From Lachnospiraceae bacterium (GTDB lineage: Bacteria; Bacillota; Clostridia; Lachnospirales; Lachnospiraceae): a DNA stretch of 64,000 nt. Within the stretch, counting starts at the first letter, position 1. Each line of letters begins with the position of its first letter. The translations under genes were made by a program, and so were the position numbers. The stretch lies in NCBI GenBank assembly GCA_014804655.1, contig JAAUZK010000019.1:68033-132032 (forward strand). The letters run 5' to 3'. The notes beneath the pieces are model-generated. The model was not told the origin of the DNA and ran no database searches. It saw nothing but the letters and a program-made list of their open reading frames with translations. Below, piece by piece: positions 1 through 8,039 of the stretch.

Positions 1-119
1 AAGCAGGTATTTTTAATATGAAAGTTTACTTCTTTCTCCGATATGCAGCTTTTCTTTTCAATCAGTGATTTGATCACATGAAAATAACAATTATATACTT
101 CTGAAAATATTTCTGTCAT
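1..119 (-). CDS. N-terminus of a second WYL-type regulator (cut by window edge)
   Basis: An open frame starts at the ATG complementary to 117-119 and runs off the left edge, giving 39 residues beginning MTEIFSEVYNCYF. An AAAGGA ribosome binding site sits about 11 bases upstream. It lies 40 bases downstream of the WYL regulator at 160-1404 on the same strand, which suggests a two-gene operon. In clostridia, WYL regulators often occur as unequal tandem pairs, and the start resembles the second member of such pairs from memory. The WYL domain itself is outside the window, so the family assignment is inference from context and the N-terminal sequence. Confidence 0.5.
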   Translation of the reverse strand, partial: MTEIFSEVYNCYFHVIKSLIEKKSCISEKEVNFHIKNTC

Positions 120-159
120 TTGTAACTTTACGTCCTTTTTTCTATAGGAAATTGCTTGT

Positions 160-1404
160 TCATGTCCAATACATGTTGTACATCGTCAAAAAATCTCTCT
201 GAAAACGTTCTTCAAGTTGCGGGCAGTCTGACTTAATAGAAACGATCCGCCCGATAAAGGTACGAATCCACGGCAGCATTTCGTTTGCATCGAATACCTC
301 AATCTCATAGGTAAAGGTGTCAGCAGCGGTTCGCAGGATAACACCGTCTTTTCCTTCACGCTGTAGTCGGTTCAGTATGTATTTTTCAGATTCCTCATTG
401 ATATGGAGCGTCAGTTTAACGTGCTCGGAATGATGGCGGTTGCCATTTTGAAAAGAAACGCCCCAGGCGGATTCTTTATTCCGCTCCAGTTTCTCTTTGA
501 TGACTTCATAGTCGGAATAGGGCTCTTGTATTTTTACCGCCTTTACCGCGTCCATACGAACATTTGCAAAACGCTTCCTATTCGGAAGATAGAGGCATAG
601 ATAACGCCTGCCGGTCCGCGTACTGGTAAAGATTTTCAGCGGAACTCCATCTGTCTTGAGAAAGTTCTCTGATTTCGTACTCTTTATATTCAAAAAGACT
701 GACTTATGCTCATGCATTGCCTGTAGGATGGGAAGAAGCACTTCATCTTCCAGCGTATGTACAAAGAAGTTGTGCTTGATCCGGAACAGGTCGTTTTGGA
801 ATGAGGCGGTGTCCATAATGGTATTCCCGACAATGCCGAGAGGCGAGGAAAGCTGATACAGTTTTATGGTATTTTCCAAACCGGGGTGCGCGGTCAGCAG
901 TTCCTGAAAAGGCGGGGCGAGACGGTACAGTACTTCCTTACCGCATTTCTCTTTCATAAGCATACCTTCCGCGGCATATTGGTTACATTTCCGGCGGACA
1001 ATCTGGGAATCGAACACTTTGTCATATGCTTCAAGGAGACCGTCAGCAATCTCATCTGCTGTCTGCTCCGGGGATTTCAGCAGATAGTCCAAGATATAAA
1101 AGTGCAGCATAATGTCATTATCCGTGAAGCTCTTAGCCTTCCATACCCGATACAGCGGGTTCGTGTCGAGCAGATTGCTGTCGATGGATAAGTAGATATT
1201 TTTCCCTTTTGTTTTTCCCTTTCCGATATAATCCTGCTTGACATAGCCGGACAGCCAGCTTTCCAGTCGGCGGCGCTCGTTATCATAGGTACGACCGCTC
1301 CAGCCGCCGAATTCGTCGCGGGTCTTGAAACCATACACAAAAAAGTCGCGTACATATTCTCTACTTTTGGAAAAAGATTTTATAAGTTCTTTAAATTCTG
1401 ACAT
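160..1404 (-). CDS. WYL-domain transcriptional regulator
   Basis: The 414-residue protein has an N-terminal helix-turn-helix-like region (about 1-160), a WYL domain at about 215-300 (the segment GRRYLCLYLP matches the conserved WYL core) and a C-terminal WCX-like extension at about 330-395. WYL domains bind nucleic acid or nucleotide ligands and often control RNA-repair or defence genes. It is divergent from the Y RNA/TROVE/RtcB genes, so it probably senses damaged RNA or another ligand and controls them; that is inference. A TAGGAG site lies 12 bases before the ATG. Its mRNA leader would contain the two structured repeats at 1447-1629. Confidence 0.85.
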   Translation of the reverse strand: MSEFKELIKSFSKSREYVRDFFVYGFKTRDEFGGWSGRTYDNERRRLESWLSGYVKQDYIGKGKTKGKNIYLSIDSNLLDTNPLYRVWKAKSFTDNDIMLHFYILDYLLKSPEQTADEIADGLLEAYDKVFDSQIVRRKCNQYAAEGMLMKEKCGKEVLYRLAPPFQELLTAHPGLENTIKLYQLSSPLGIVGNTIMDTASFQNDLFRIKHNFFVHTLEDEVLLPILQAMHEHKSVFLNIKSTKSENFLKTDGVPLKIFTSTRTGRRYLCLYLPNRKRFANVRMDAVKAVKIQEPYSDYEVIKEKLERNKESAWGVSFQNGNRHHSEHVKLTLHINEESEKYILNRLQREGKDGVILRTAADTFTYEIEVFDANEMLPWIRTFIGRIVSIKSDCPQLEERFQRDFLTMYNMYWT

Positions 1405-1446
1405 CGAAGTACTTACTCCTAAATCGCATTTTCAGCCAGGCGCTGG

Positions 1447-1533
1447 GGAGAATGCGTACTTTTTGCATTCTCTTAGAGATGATATAGATATACTTAGATC
1501 ATGTATTTTATGATCTTAGTATTTCTCATTTCT
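1447..1533 (-). repeat. Dispersed structured repeat, copy R1
   Basis: Read on the minus strand: outer arm AGAAATGA (1526-1533), core CTAAG-ATCAT ... ATGAT-CTAAG, closing arm TCATCTCT (1475-1482), then the hairpin GAGAATGC/GCATTCTC (1448-1472). The outer arms pair with one G-T wobble. The core stem sequence differs from every other copy but still pairs, as expected of a conserved structure rather than a conserved sequence. It lies between R2 and the WYL gene and would be in that gene's leader. Confidence 0.75.
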
Positions 1534-1541
1534 CAACCTGC

Positions 1542-1629
1542 GGAGAATGCCCGCTTTTGGCATTCTCCTAGACATGATTTAGATGTACTTAGGCGGCGTT
1601 CTTTGACGCCTTAGTATATCTTCATGTCT
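1542..1629 (-). repeat. Dispersed structured repeat, copy R2
   Basis: On the minus strand the outer arms AGACATGA (1622-1629) and TCATGTCT (1570-1577) pair perfectly. The core CTAAGGCG...CGCCTAAG is identical to that of R3 at 26763-26850. The trailing hairpin GGAGAATGCC/GGCATTCTCC spans 1542-1568. A TAAAAT -10-like box lies just upstream on the minus strand, so the element starts about where transcription of the WYL operon would start. It is tandem with R1. Confidence 0.8.
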
Positions 1630-1658
1630 TTTTATTTTACCACACCTTCGCAACTTTT

Positions 1659-1687
1659 TTGAAATGATTATTATGTCTGGATATTGT
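1659..1687 (+). promoter_or_regulatory. Predicted sigma-A promoter of the Y RNA/TROVE/rtcB locus
   Basis: TTGAAA (1659-1664) and TATTGT (1682-1687) are separated by 17 bases and sit about 30 bases upstream of the first tRNA-like RNA. The -10 box is imperfect, which would fit an activated promoter. Control by the divergent WYL protein is inferred from position only. Confidence 0.45.
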
Positions 1688-1715
1688 ATCTTAGATTCAG
1701 ACAGAGGAAAACGAT

Positions 1716-1850
1716 CCGATGGCGAAGCCGCAGTAGCTCAGATGGTAGAGCGCGGAAAAACAAGTCTTGACAAAGACTTTCACAGCAATCGAAATCACCT
1801 GATAAGTGCGTTGTCGTGGGTTCAAATCCCGCCTCGGCGAAAGCCTTCGG
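1716..1850 (+). ncRNA. Y RNA-like (YrlA-type) tRNA mimic, unit 1
   Basis: The 5' and 3' ends pair: CCGATGGC (1716-1723) with GCCTTCGG (1843-1850), one mismatch; a GAA/GAAA internal loop; then GCCG(C)AG (1727-1733) with CTCGGC (1833-1838). Inside are a canonical tRNA D-arm (GCTC...GAGC with AGATGGTA loop, 1736-1751) and a T-arm (GTGGG-TTCAAAT-CCCGC, 1816-1832). In place of an anticodon arm there is a long segment with the hairpin AAGTCTT/AAGACTT (1763-1780). Bacterial Y RNAs of the YrlA class are known tRNA mimics bound by Ro60 (TROVE) proteins, and a TROVE gene follows at 2026. I infer that the AAGTCTT segment, shared with unit 2, is the Ro-binding module. Confidence 0.75.
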
Positions 1851-1871
1851 ATTTTCCAAAGTCTAAGATTA

Positions 1872-1960
1872 GCCTTACCGTGGAAAAATAAGTCTTGTTA
1901 AAGACTTTCACAGCAATACTAAATTGGTCTATGCAGGTTCAAATCCTGCCTCGGTAAGGC
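1872..1960 (+). ncRNA. Y RNA-like tRNA mimic, unit 2 (no D-arm)
   Basis: A perfect 9-bp terminal stem, GCCTTACCG (1872-1880) with CGGTAAGGC (1952-1960), encloses the same GGAAAAA-TAAGTCTTG...AAAGACTTTCACAGCAAT module as unit 1 and a T-arm GCAGG-TTCAAAT-CCTGC (1933-1949). No D-arm is present. It lies 21 bases after unit 1 and 65 bases before the TROVE start codon. It could be a separate RNA or the 3' domain of one longer transcript. Conservation of the shared module between two otherwise different RNAs supports a common protein partner. Confidence 0.7.
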
Positions 1961-2025
1961 TTTATAAAATATTCCGGTATCCGAGTAGTTGTACAGAGGT
2001 TTGAGAATAGCAGGAGGAATTGACT

Positions 2026-3540
2026 ATGAACTTTATGGAAAGATTACATACTATGATAAATGATAATAAGAAGATGACGGAAAACGGAGCATGTGGTTAT
2101 GCGACCACGGGCAGGGCACTGGTGGATCTGAATTTCGCGGTGGCATCTTTAAGAAGCATGACGGAGGCGGAGATCATTAAGAAGTTTATTCCGGCGTTTT
2201 ATGAGGACAGGATGCTCGCGATGAAGTGGCTGTTTTTCCTGCGGGATGTAAGAGGCGGCTTGGGAGAGAGACGAACATTTCGCATTATCATCCGGTATCT
2301 GGCAGGAAACGCGTCGGAGATGATAAACGGGCTGATTGATATCATGGCGGAATACGGACGTTACGACGATTTGTTGTGCCTGTTTGAGACACCGCTTGAA
2401 AATGCGGTATTAGCGGTATTAAAGGAACGGTTGGAGAGGGATATTATAAATATGAAGGAATCCGGGAAGATATCACTCTGCGCTAAGTGGATGCCGGGCA
2501 ACAATACCTCTTCGCAGGAATCGCGGAGAAATGCGGCGAAGTTACAGAATTTCATGGGAATGACGGCTAAGGAGTACAGAAAGATGTTATCTTCCCTGCG
2601 GGCGTATTTGGATGTGACGGAAGTGTATATGAGCGGTAACCGCTGGGAGGAAATTGATTATACAAGAGTTGCGTCCAAGGCAAATATTATTTACCGGAAT
2701 GCATTTATGCTTCATGATCAGGAGCGACGGAAGGACTACCTGAAGGAAGTGCAGGAAAACCATGCGGTAATGCATGCAGGTGTGCTGATGCCGCATGAGA
2801 TCGTGACACAGTATATGGTGCGCACCGGATGGAGAATGCAGACCGGTGCGGAGGATCAGGCACTGGAGGCACTATGGAAGAGTCTTCCGGATATGGCGGC
2901 AGATGCCGGAAATGTGCTCTGTGTGGTGGATGGTTCCGGGAGTATGTTGTGCCCGGTGGGTGACGGAAATACTACGGCACTGCATGTTTCCAATGCGCTC
3001 GGTATTTACTTTGCAGAGCAGATGAGTGGTATCTATCATGATAAGTTTATTACTTTTTCGGCGAATCCGAAGTATGTGGATCTGTCGCAATGCAGAACCC
3101 TTCGGGAGAAGCTGGAGCTGGCATTCTCACACAGTGATTGTTCCAATACGAATATCGAGGCGACTTTTGAACTGATCTTGCAGACAGCGGTGAGAAATCA
3201 CTTAAAGCAGGAGGAACTTCCTGGGACTATCCTTGTGATTTCGGATATGGAATTTGACATGGCGGTAAGCAGATATGGTACAGAGACGCTTTTTGGCACC
3301 ATAGGCAGACGCTTTGCGGCACATGGCTACAAGATGCCGAAGCTGGTATTCTGGAATGTGAACAGCAGAACGAATGTGATTCCGGTTCGTGAGAATGAAC
3401 TTGGTGTGGCGCTGATTAGCGGTTTTTCAGTCAATGTATGTAATATGGTTCTCTCTAATGAGTTAGACCCGTTTGCATGTCTGAAGAAGGTACTTGATAG
3501 TGAGAGATACAGAAAGGTGGAGGAGAGATTATGTTCGTAA
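2026..3540 (+). CDS. rsr: TROVE-domain protein, Ro60/Rsr homologue
   Basis: 504 residues. The start ATG at 2026 is chosen over a TTG six bases earlier because AGGAGG (2012-2017) is spaced 8 bases from it. The N-terminal two-thirds is the helical TROVE ring; the C-terminal third is a von Willebrand A-like fold with an intact MIDAS motif (VVDGSGSM, around residue 300). Ro60 proteins bind misfolded RNAs through the ring cavity and Y RNA on the outside; in bacteria the Y RNA can tether Ro to PNPase. Two Y RNA-like genes lie directly upstream, and the stop codon overlaps rtcB by 10 bases, so translation is coupled. Confidence 0.9.
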   Translation: MNFMERLHTMINDNKKMTENGACGYATTGRALVDLNFAVASLRSMTEAEIIKKFIPAFYEDRMLAMKWLFFLRDVRGGLGERRTFRIIIRYLAGNASEMINGLIDIMAEYGRYDDLLCLFETPLENAVLAVLKERLERDIINMKESGKISLCAKWMPGNNTSSQESRRNAAKLQNFMGMTAKEYRKMLSSLRAYLDVTEVYMSGNRWEEIDYTRVASKANIIYRNAFMLHDQERRKDYLKEVQENHAVMHAGVLMPHEIVTQYMVRTGWRMQTGAEDQALEALWKSLPDMAADAGNVLCVVDGSGSMLCPVGDGNTTALHVSNALGIYFAEQMSGIYHDKFITFSANPKYVDLSQCRTLREKLELAFSHSDCSNTNIEATFELILQTAVRNHLKQEELPGTILVISDMEFDMAVSRYGTETLFGTIGRRFAAHGYKMPKLVFWNVNSRTNVIPVRENELGVALISGFSVNVCNMVLSNELDPFACLKKVLDSERYRKVEERLCS

Positions 3541-4763
3541 TATATAATGATAAAACAAGATTTCCGATCAAGGCGTGGCTGTCGGGAATAGACAGGATAG
3601 AGGAAAGCTGCATAGAGCAGGCTTACAATCTGTCGAATCTTCCTTTTCTACATAAATGGGTGTGCCTTATGCCGGACACCCATACGGGAAAGGGAATGCC
3701 CATCGGCGGTGTTATTGCAACGAAGGATGTGATCATCCCTAATGCGGTGGGCGTGGATATCGGCTGCGGAATGGTGTTTGTGGCAACGGATATCAAATAT
3801 GAGGAGATCAGGGAAGTAATGGTGGGAACGGCATCGATCATGCAGTCGATGATCGGAAATATCATGCGTTCCGTTCCCGTGGGATTTGAGAAACATAAGC
3901 AGAAGCAAGAGTCGGCGGTGCTTGATCTGGCGCTTGAAAATATGGGTAAATATGAGGTGAATCCGGAGCTGGTTCATTTGATTGAGGAGGGCTATTTTCA
4001 AGTGGGAACACTGGGAGGCGGCAATCATTTTATCGAGTTTCAGGAGGATGAGGAAGGGTATCTCTGTATCATGATCCATTCGGGAAGCCGTCATTTGGGG
4101 AAGGAAATCTGCGACTATTTCCACAATAAGGCGCGTGAACTGAACAGCACATGGTACAGTCAGGTGCCGGATGAGTACAGACTCGCTTTTCTTCCGGTAC
4201 ATACCAAGGAAGGGCAGCAGTACATCAACTGGATGCATCTTGCGCTGGACTATGCTTATGAGAACAGGGAACGCATGATGGAGCAGGTGTGCAATGTTGT
4301 AAAGGAGCATATAGAAAAATATGCGGGTCGGACGGTTTCTTTTACCGATCAGATCAACTGTCATCACAACTATGCGGCGTTGGAGAATCACTACGATGCG
4401 AATGTCTGGGTACACCGTAAAGGTGCGACGAGGGTAAGACAGGGAGAGCGCGCAGTCATACCGGGCGCAATGGGCTCTTACAGCTATGTCGTAGAGGGAA
4501 AAGGAAACCCCGAGTCGTTTCATACTTCGTCACACGGGGCAGGCAGGGCTTATTCCAGAACCGGCGCTATGAATGCATTTACGACCGAGCAGGTGATGGT
4601 GGACTTAAAAGAGCAGGGCGTTGTTCTCGGCAAGCGGAAGAAGAATGATGTGGCGGAGGAGTGCAGATTTGCATATAAAGACATCGATGAGGTCATGGCA
4701 CAACAGACGGATATCGTGACTCCGGTCAGAAAGCTTAGGACTGTGGGTGTGGTGAAAGGATAG
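3531..4763 (+). CDS. rtcB: RNA-splicing/repair ligase RtcB
   Basis: 410 residues, the shorter bacterial form. RtcB joins 2',3'-cyclic-phosphate or 3'-phosphate RNA ends to 5'-OH ends through a GMP-histidine intermediate with Mn2+. Visible active-site blocks are PDTHTGKG, VDIGCGM (Cys79, metal), GGGNHFIE, HSGSRHLG and SSHGAGRAYSR, whose His is the guanylylated residue. It is translationally coupled to the TROVE gene (10-base overlap). RtcB next to Ro60 and Y RNA matches the known rsr-yrlA-rtcBA operon of Salmonella, but no rtcA cyclase is present here, as far as the window shows. Confidence 0.95.
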   Translation: MFVIYNDKTRFPIKAWLSGIDRIEESCIEQAYNLSNLPFLHKWVCLMPDTHTGKGMPIGGVIATKDVIIPNAVGVDIGCGMVFVATDIKYEEIREVMVGTASIMQSMIGNIMRSVPVGFEKHKQKQESAVLDLALENMGKYEVNPELVHLIEEGYFQVGTLGGGNHFIEFQEDEEGYLCIMIHSGSRHLGKEICDYFHNKARELNSTWYSQVPDEYRLAFLPVHTKEGQQYINWMHLALDYAYENRERMMEQVCNVVKEHIEKYAGRTVSFTDQINCHHNYAALENHYDANVWVHRKGATRVRQGERAVIPGAMGSYSYVVEGKGNPESFHTSSHGAGRAYSRTGAMNAFTTEQVMVDLKEQGVVLGKRKKNDVAEECRFAYKDIDEVMAQQTDIVTPVRKLRTVGVVKG

Positions 4764-4771
4764 AAAGTATT

Positions 4772-4811
4772 TGCCTCCCCGGTATGATATAATTATCGTA
4801 TCGGGGAGGCA
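4772..4811 (+). terminator. 18-bp hairpin after rtcB
   Basis: TGCCTCCCCGGTATGATA (4772-4789) pairs with 4794-4811 over 18 bp, with two G-T pairs and a four-base loop. There is no T-run after it, so it may be a weak or Rho-assisted terminator, or an mRNA 3'-end stabiliser, rather than a classical intrinsic terminator. Confidence 0.55.
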
Positions 4812-4884
4812 GATTTGCTATTAATGATATATCCCCAAAAAAGAGGTTATTTTTTCATGTTTACCTCGCTAAAATTTAGCAGGA

Positions 4885-4912
4885 TTGATTTATTTTCATT
4901 ATATAGTATAAT
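4885..4912 (+). promoter_or_regulatory. Predicted promoter of the phosphoglycerol-transferase operon
   Basis: TTGATT (4885-4890), a 16-base spacer and TATAAT (4907-4912), in a very AT-rich stretch 71 bases before the next start codon. Confidence 0.55.
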
Positions 4913-4982
4913 ATTTGCATGAGTTTCGACAAAATGGACTGATTTTTCGGCACAAATAAAACATATTTTTGGGAGCAGCGAA

Positions 4983-5333
4983 ATGGAATTTATAGGACTT
5001 TTTTTTCCGGCAATTGTCAGTGTGTTAATTAAAAACAGGAGAAATACGGAAGCCGATTGGCGTATGCCGAGAGTGTTGTTCGGGTATGGGATCTATGTGT
5101 TGATTAATGTTTTTTTGACCGGATGTATTATTACATATGGAATGGGAGTATCCGGCGTAACATCGGACGCTTTGGCCAGCTTCCCGTTTTTTATTAAATA
5201 TACGGTGATTGCGCTTGTAATGGCGGTTATAGTGCCGTATGTGGAGGCAATCATCGGGAAATATATCAAGCTTACATTGACAGTGAGGACTTATGATGAA
5301 AAAAGTGAAGATCATATGGAAGATCATCAGTAG
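4983..5333 (+). CDS. Small integral membrane protein
   Basis: 116 residues with a hydrophobic N-terminus and two further probable membrane spans (about 35-58 and 70-92), ending in a charged tail. A GGGAGC site precedes the ATG. No family is recognised with certainty. It overlaps the following phosphoglycerol-transferase-like gene by 41 bases, so it probably works with that enzyme in the membrane. Confidence 0.7.
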   Translation: MEFIGLFFPAIVSVLIKNRRNTEADWRMPRVLFGYGIYVLINVFLTGCIITYGMGVSGVTSDALASFPFFIKYTVIALVMAVIVPYVEAIIGKYIKLTLTVRTYDEKSEDHMEDHQ

Positions 5334-6861
5334 ATTACTGTTAGTTCTTATATTCTTTTTATTGATTATTTTATTGAAATCAGCAAATTGGTTTTTGGAT
5401 AATTTTAATGAGGTTGACTTTTCAATTGCTCTGTACCAGCTTTTCAGCCCGCTAAAAGGAACAGAATCGGGTGTGCTTGATGATTATATACGTCAATGCC
5501 TGTATCCGTCAGTTTTACTTGCCGTTGCAGGAGTGGCGTTCTATACGCTTTATGACATGATGGCCGGCAGAATCTTTTTGGAAATAGATTTGCGGATCGG
5601 GTTGAGGAATTTGCAGCTTAGAGGGAGAAAGAATAGATTTGCGAATGCAAGAAAGATGGTTGTCTTATGGACGGTTATTGCAGTTCTATGCGTTGGCGTC
5701 TGGAATAGGGCGGCGAAAGTAGGTATACCGGAATATGTACAGAGCGTGACAAATGTATCCAGCATATTTGAATCGAAGTATGTTAGCCCTGACGATGTTG
5801 AGATCATGTTTCCGGAAAAGAAAAGGAACCTAATCGTTATTTATATGGAATCTATGGAAGCCACTTATGCATCGATACAGGAAGGCGGCGGGAAGCCGGT
5901 CAATTACATTCCGGAATTAACTAAGCTGGCAAAAGAAAATGTATCTTTTTCTAATGACGGAGATCTGGGAGGAGCTGGAGCAGCTGCGGAAACCGGATGG
6001 ACAATGGGAGGTTTGTTTTCCAGTGCAACGGGAGTGCCCTATAAATTACCGGTAGACGGAAATGAGGCCGGAGAGTATGACAGCTTTGCACCCGGGCTTA
6101 AAGGCTTGGGAGAAGTGCTTTCGGAAAACGGATATCAGAACTATTTCATGTGTGGGTCAGAGGCGGTTTTCGGCGGTCGCAAAGCCTTTTATGAACAGCA
6201 TGGTGATTTTCATATTTTGGATTACAACGGAGCCAAGAAAGATGGAATCATTCCGGAGGATTATCATGAGTTCTGGGGCATGGAGGATGAGAAGCTCTAT
6301 GAGTATGCGAAACAGCAGTTGGCGGAGATCGCAGGACAGAATAAGCCATTTAATTTTATGATGCTAACGGTTGATACACATCCGGCAGATGGGTATATCT
6401 GTGGTTTATGTGGTGACACCTATGAGAATCAGTATGAGAATGTATTGGCTTGTGCGAGTAGACAGGCAGCTCAGTTTGTCGATTGGGTAAGTGAGCAGGA
6501 GTGGTATGAGAATACAACGATCGTGATTACGGGAGATCACTTGAGTATGAAAGCTGATTTCTGGGATGACATCGACGATTACAACCGTAAGATCTATAAT
6601 TGTTTCATCAATCTTCCGGACGGGCTTATGATCGGACGGACGACGAACAGAGAGTTTTCCATTCTGGATATGTTTCCTACGATTCTGGCGGCGATAGGAG
6701 CTGACATAGAAGGGGACCGGCTGGCATTGGGAACGAATCTTTTCTCGGAAGAAAAAACACTGCCGGAAGAGATGGGGTTCAAGGCGTTTAACAGCGAATT
6801 AAAGTTATATTCTAATTTTTATTATAGGAATTTCGTAGTAGGAAACAAAGTGTCGGCATGA
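5293..6861 (+). CDS. LtaS/MdoB-type phosphoglycerol transferase (alkaline phosphatase superfamily)
   Basis: 522 residues. There are about three membrane spans in the first 145 residues, then an extracytoplasmic sulfatase-like domain (about 175-500). Metal and nucleophile motifs are visible: NLIVIYMESME, ETGWTMGG (the Thr is the probable nucleophile) and VITGDHLSM. Members transfer sn-glycerol-1-phosphate from phosphatidylglycerol to lipoteichoic acid or polysaccharides. Five spans are usual for LtaS, so the small protein encoded upstream may supply the missing ones (inference). The glycerophosphodiesterase-like gene downstream fits a shared glycerol-phosphate polymer pathway. Confidence 0.85.
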   Translation: MMKKVKIIWKIISRLLLVLIFFLLIILLKSANWFLDNFNEVDFSIALYQLFSPLKGTESGVLDDYIRQCLYPSVLLAVAGVAFYTLYDMMAGRIFLEIDLRIGLRNLQLRGRKNRFANARKMVVLWTVIAVLCVGVWNRAAKVGIPEYVQSVTNVSSIFESKYVSPDDVEIMFPEKKRNLIVIYMESMEATYASIQEGGGKPVNYIPELTKLAKENVSFSNDGDLGGAGAAAETGWTMGGLFSSATGVPYKLPVDGNEAGEYDSFAPGLKGLGEVLSENGYQNYFMCGSEAVFGGRKAFYEQHGDFHILDYNGAKKDGIIPEDYHEFWGMEDEKLYEYAKQQLAEIAGQNKPFNFMMLTVDTHPADGYICGLCGDTYENQYENVLACASRQAAQFVDWVSEQEWYENTTIVITGDHLSMKADFWDDIDDYNRKIYNCFINLPDGLMIGRTTNREFSILDMFPTILAAIGADIEGDRLALGTNLFSEEKTLPEEMGFKAFNSELKLYSNFYYRNFVVGNKVSA

Positions 6862-6908
6862 GGATGCTATATGCCGGATGAGATGCAAATAGAGGAATAG
6901 TATAAAAA

Positions 6909-8009
6909 ATGAGCATACGAGCGAAAATCAGTAATGCGGCGTGGGTGGTTTTTCTATGTATTATGATATTTGTGATAATGGGGGCTTTATGGATTCGGGG
7001 AACATATGGAACCTTGACCTTTGCCATGGTGGATGAATCATTCAGAAACGGATTGCAGAATAAGCGTACGTTGTTTGCCGAATATGTCGTATTGCCAACA
7101 ATCGTTATATTTGTTATATTGCTCATTGCCCATATTGTGTGTAAAAAAATTAACAAGCGGAGAGCGGCTTATATTTCTGCATTTTTATTGGGATTATCAG
7201 TTTGTGCCGCAGTAATGATATTGGACGTGGGTTCTTATTTAGGCCGTCAGTACAGATTGGCCGGGCGGCAGTGGTATAATACTGATGATGTCGTAATACA
7301 TGCACTGGGAAGTATTGACGGTGTCACATACACGAACTCAAAGGAAGCATTGGAATACAACTATGAGGCGGGAAAACGCTTGTTTGAATGTGATTTTATC
7401 ATGACGGCTGATAAGCAGATGGTAGCATGTCATGACTGGGAATTCTGGAACAGAGAGACGAACCAGGATGATTCCTTGGATGAGGACTATATTCCTACAT
7501 TGGATGATTTTATGAATCATAAGGTGATGGGAAAATACACTCCGTTGTCCGCAGATGATATTATGAGGTTTCTTAAAGAGCACCCGGATATGTATATTAT
7601 CACAGATACGAAATATTCGCAACCGGAGGTGATTAAAGAAGAATTTTATGCTTTGGTTGATGCGGCGGCAAGAAACGACTGTGAGGAGATGCTGGATCGT
7701 TTTGTTGTTCAGATCTATCATATGTATATGCATGATATTGTGGATGAGATTTATCCGTTTCCAAGTTATATTTTTACGTTATATTCAGAGGGATACAGAG
7801 GCGAGGAGGATAGAATGCAGCAGTATGCAGAGTTCTGCATGCTTCATGATATCGATGTAATCACTATGAACGCGAAATATTATCAGGACGGATTATCGGA
7901 TATATGTGAAAGGTATGGGATACATATGTTTGTGCATACAGTAAATGATGATGATGAGATTGAGGCGTATCGAGAGAAAGGAATCGGGGTATATACCGAT
8001 AATACCTGA
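6909..8009 (+). CDS. Membrane-anchored glycerophosphodiester phosphodiesterase-family protein
   Basis: 366 residues. Three membrane spans lie in the first about 115 residues, followed by a PLC-like TIM-barrel phosphodiesterase domain. The signature HALGSIDG replaces the usual HRG; FECDFIMTADKQMVACHDW supplies the E-x-D and HD catalytic pairs. It would hydrolyse glycerophosphodiesters outside the membrane. It follows the phosphoglycerol transferase by 47 bases in the same direction, so trimming or recycling of glycerol-phosphate decorations is a reasonable job (inference). Confidence 0.8.
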   Translation: MSIRAKISNAAWVVFLCIMIFVIMGALWIRGTYGTLTFAMVDESFRNGLQNKRTLFAEYVVLPTIVIFVILLIAHIVCKKINKRRAAYISAFLLGLSVCAAVMILDVGSYLGRQYRLAGRQWYNTDDVVIHALGSIDGVTYTNSKEALEYNYEAGKRLFECDFIMTADKQMVACHDWEFWNRETNQDDSLDEDYIPTLDDFMNHKVMGKYTPLSADDIMRFLKEHPDMYIITDTKYSQPEVIKEEFYALVDAAARNDCEEMLDRFVVQIYHMYMHDIVDEIYPFPSYIFTLYSEGYRGEEDRMQQYAEFCMLHDIDVITMNAKYYQDGLSDICERYGIHMFVHTVNDDDEIEAYREKGIGVYTDNT

Positions 8010-8039
8010 ATTTTTTTTTAGTAAAAAGGACAGAAAACA

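Noticed and set aside
1447-1629. CRISPR or insertion-sequence ends
   Set aside because: Only two units occur here and others are scattered kilobases away; there are no spacers and no transposase, and the units carry internally paired stems.
1716-1850. An ordinary tRNA gene
   Set aside because: D-arm and T-arm look canonical, but the acceptor stem has a bulge and a paired extension, and the anticodon arm is replaced by about 60 bases without a tRNA fold. The Y RNA reading with the neighbouring TROVE gene fits better.
3648-4523. A 291-codon open frame on the minus strand opposite rtcB
   Set aside because: It lies wholly opposite a strongly conserved gene, has no ribosome binding site and encodes a His/Arg/Leu-rich sequence typical of antisense frames.
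4772-4811. A classical intrinsic terminator after rtcB
   Set aside because: The 18-bp stem is strong, but no T-run follows, so the element is kept only as a probable terminator or stabilising hairpin at lower confidence.
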